NCBI GenBank assembly: GCA_003225515.1
Contig: QIAK01000390.1
Location: 1 to 6,361 of the forward strand
Length of the DNA: 6,361 nucleotides
Direction of reading: 5' to 3'
DNA from: Acidobacteriota bacterium
GTDB lineage: Bacteria > Acidobacteriota > Terriglobia > Terriglobales > Acidobacteriaceae
Part shown: positions 6,219 to 6,361 of the stretch, piece after piece
How the letters are laid out: every line of letters begins with the position of its first letter
How positions within the stretch are numbered: position 1 is the first letter of the stretch
Program-made: the position numbers and the translations under genes
The notes under the pieces: generated by a model
What the model saw: only the letters and a program-made list of their open reading frames with translations
The model's database searches: none
What the model was told of the DNA's origin: nothing

Positions 6219-6361
6219 ATGACTGCAAGTAGAAAGAAGTATTTCGGAAGGCTGGCGGGCATGTTTCTGGCGGTTGAGCTGATGGCGGTAATGGCCGTGG
6301 CACAATCCCCGGCAGCGGCTCGCTACGACAATCAAATTCAGGCAGCCGTGACACAGAAGCT
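6219..6361 (+). CDS. Exported protein, probably BON-domain, 3'-truncated by the window end
   Basis: Only the first 47 codons are present. The N-terminus is a clear Sec-type signal peptide: basic residues (SRKK at 4-7, Arg11), then a hydrophobic stretch at about 12-27 (with a Glu at position 20, slightly odd for a core), then AVA ending at residue 28, followed by QSPAAA, which gives a likely cut after Ala28. The mature start, RYDNQIQAAVTQKL, resembles the opening helix of BON (OsmY/nodulation) domains, where a D..I...V...L pattern precedes a beta strand. Small exported BON proteins are common in acidobacteria and are thought to bind envelope lipids or membranes under stress. The ideal ribosome site and the palindrome upstream suggest a well expressed, regulated gene. 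The protein is certainly exported; the BON call rests on 14 residues and is tentative. Confidence 0.7.
   Translation, partial: MTASRKKYFGRLAGMFLAVELMAVMAVAQSPAAARYDNQIQAAVTQK

Overview
The window most likely comes from an acidobacterium of the Terriglobia type (Koribacter or Sulfotelmatobacter relatives). This is an inference from gene content, not a measured placement. The evidence is a secreted Gly/Ser/Asp-rich repeat protein of a style common in those genomes, a long soluble PAS-GAF-PAS hybrid histidine kinase, and a signal-peptide protein whose start looks like a BON-domain protein. Base composition is moderately GC-rich. I see no mobile element, CRISPR array, tRNA or rRNA.

Layout from left to right. 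Positions 1-1365 (+) hold the 3' part of a gene for a surface or secreted protein built from degenerate repeats of about 120 residues; its start lies outside the window. A strong rho-independent terminator at 1392-1423 closes it. Three genes then run on the minus strand: msrQ (1422-2036), msrP (2140-3102) and a hybrid sensor histidine kinase (3266-5827). The 391-base region 5828-6218 separates the kinase from a divergent plus-strand gene, cut by the window end at 6361, that encodes an exported, probably BON-domain protein. That region carries a perfect 20-bp palindrome 35 bases before the plus-strand gene.

How the genes work together. MsrP and MsrQ form the known periplasmic methionine-sulfoxide repair system. 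MsrQ is a heme-b membrane protein that passes electrons from the quinone pool to MsrP, a Tat-exported molybdenum enzyme that reduces oxidised methionine in envelope proteins. Both carry the expected key residues: the molybdenum-ligand Cys and Tat twin Arg in MsrP, and three His with exactly the E. coli spacing in MsrQ. The kinase lies upstream on the same strand, 163 bases from msrP and with no clear terminator between them. In E. coli the msrPQ operon also carries a two-component system (HprSR) that responds to reactive chlorine, so a regulatory link is conceivable. This kinase, however, is soluble and of a different architecture, so the link is only a hypothesis.

I found no convincing new multi-gene system. 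The items most worth a second look are the palindrome before the BON-like gene, the kinase-msrPQ neighbourhood, the structured msrP-msrQ spacer, and the repeat protein with its odd basic tail.
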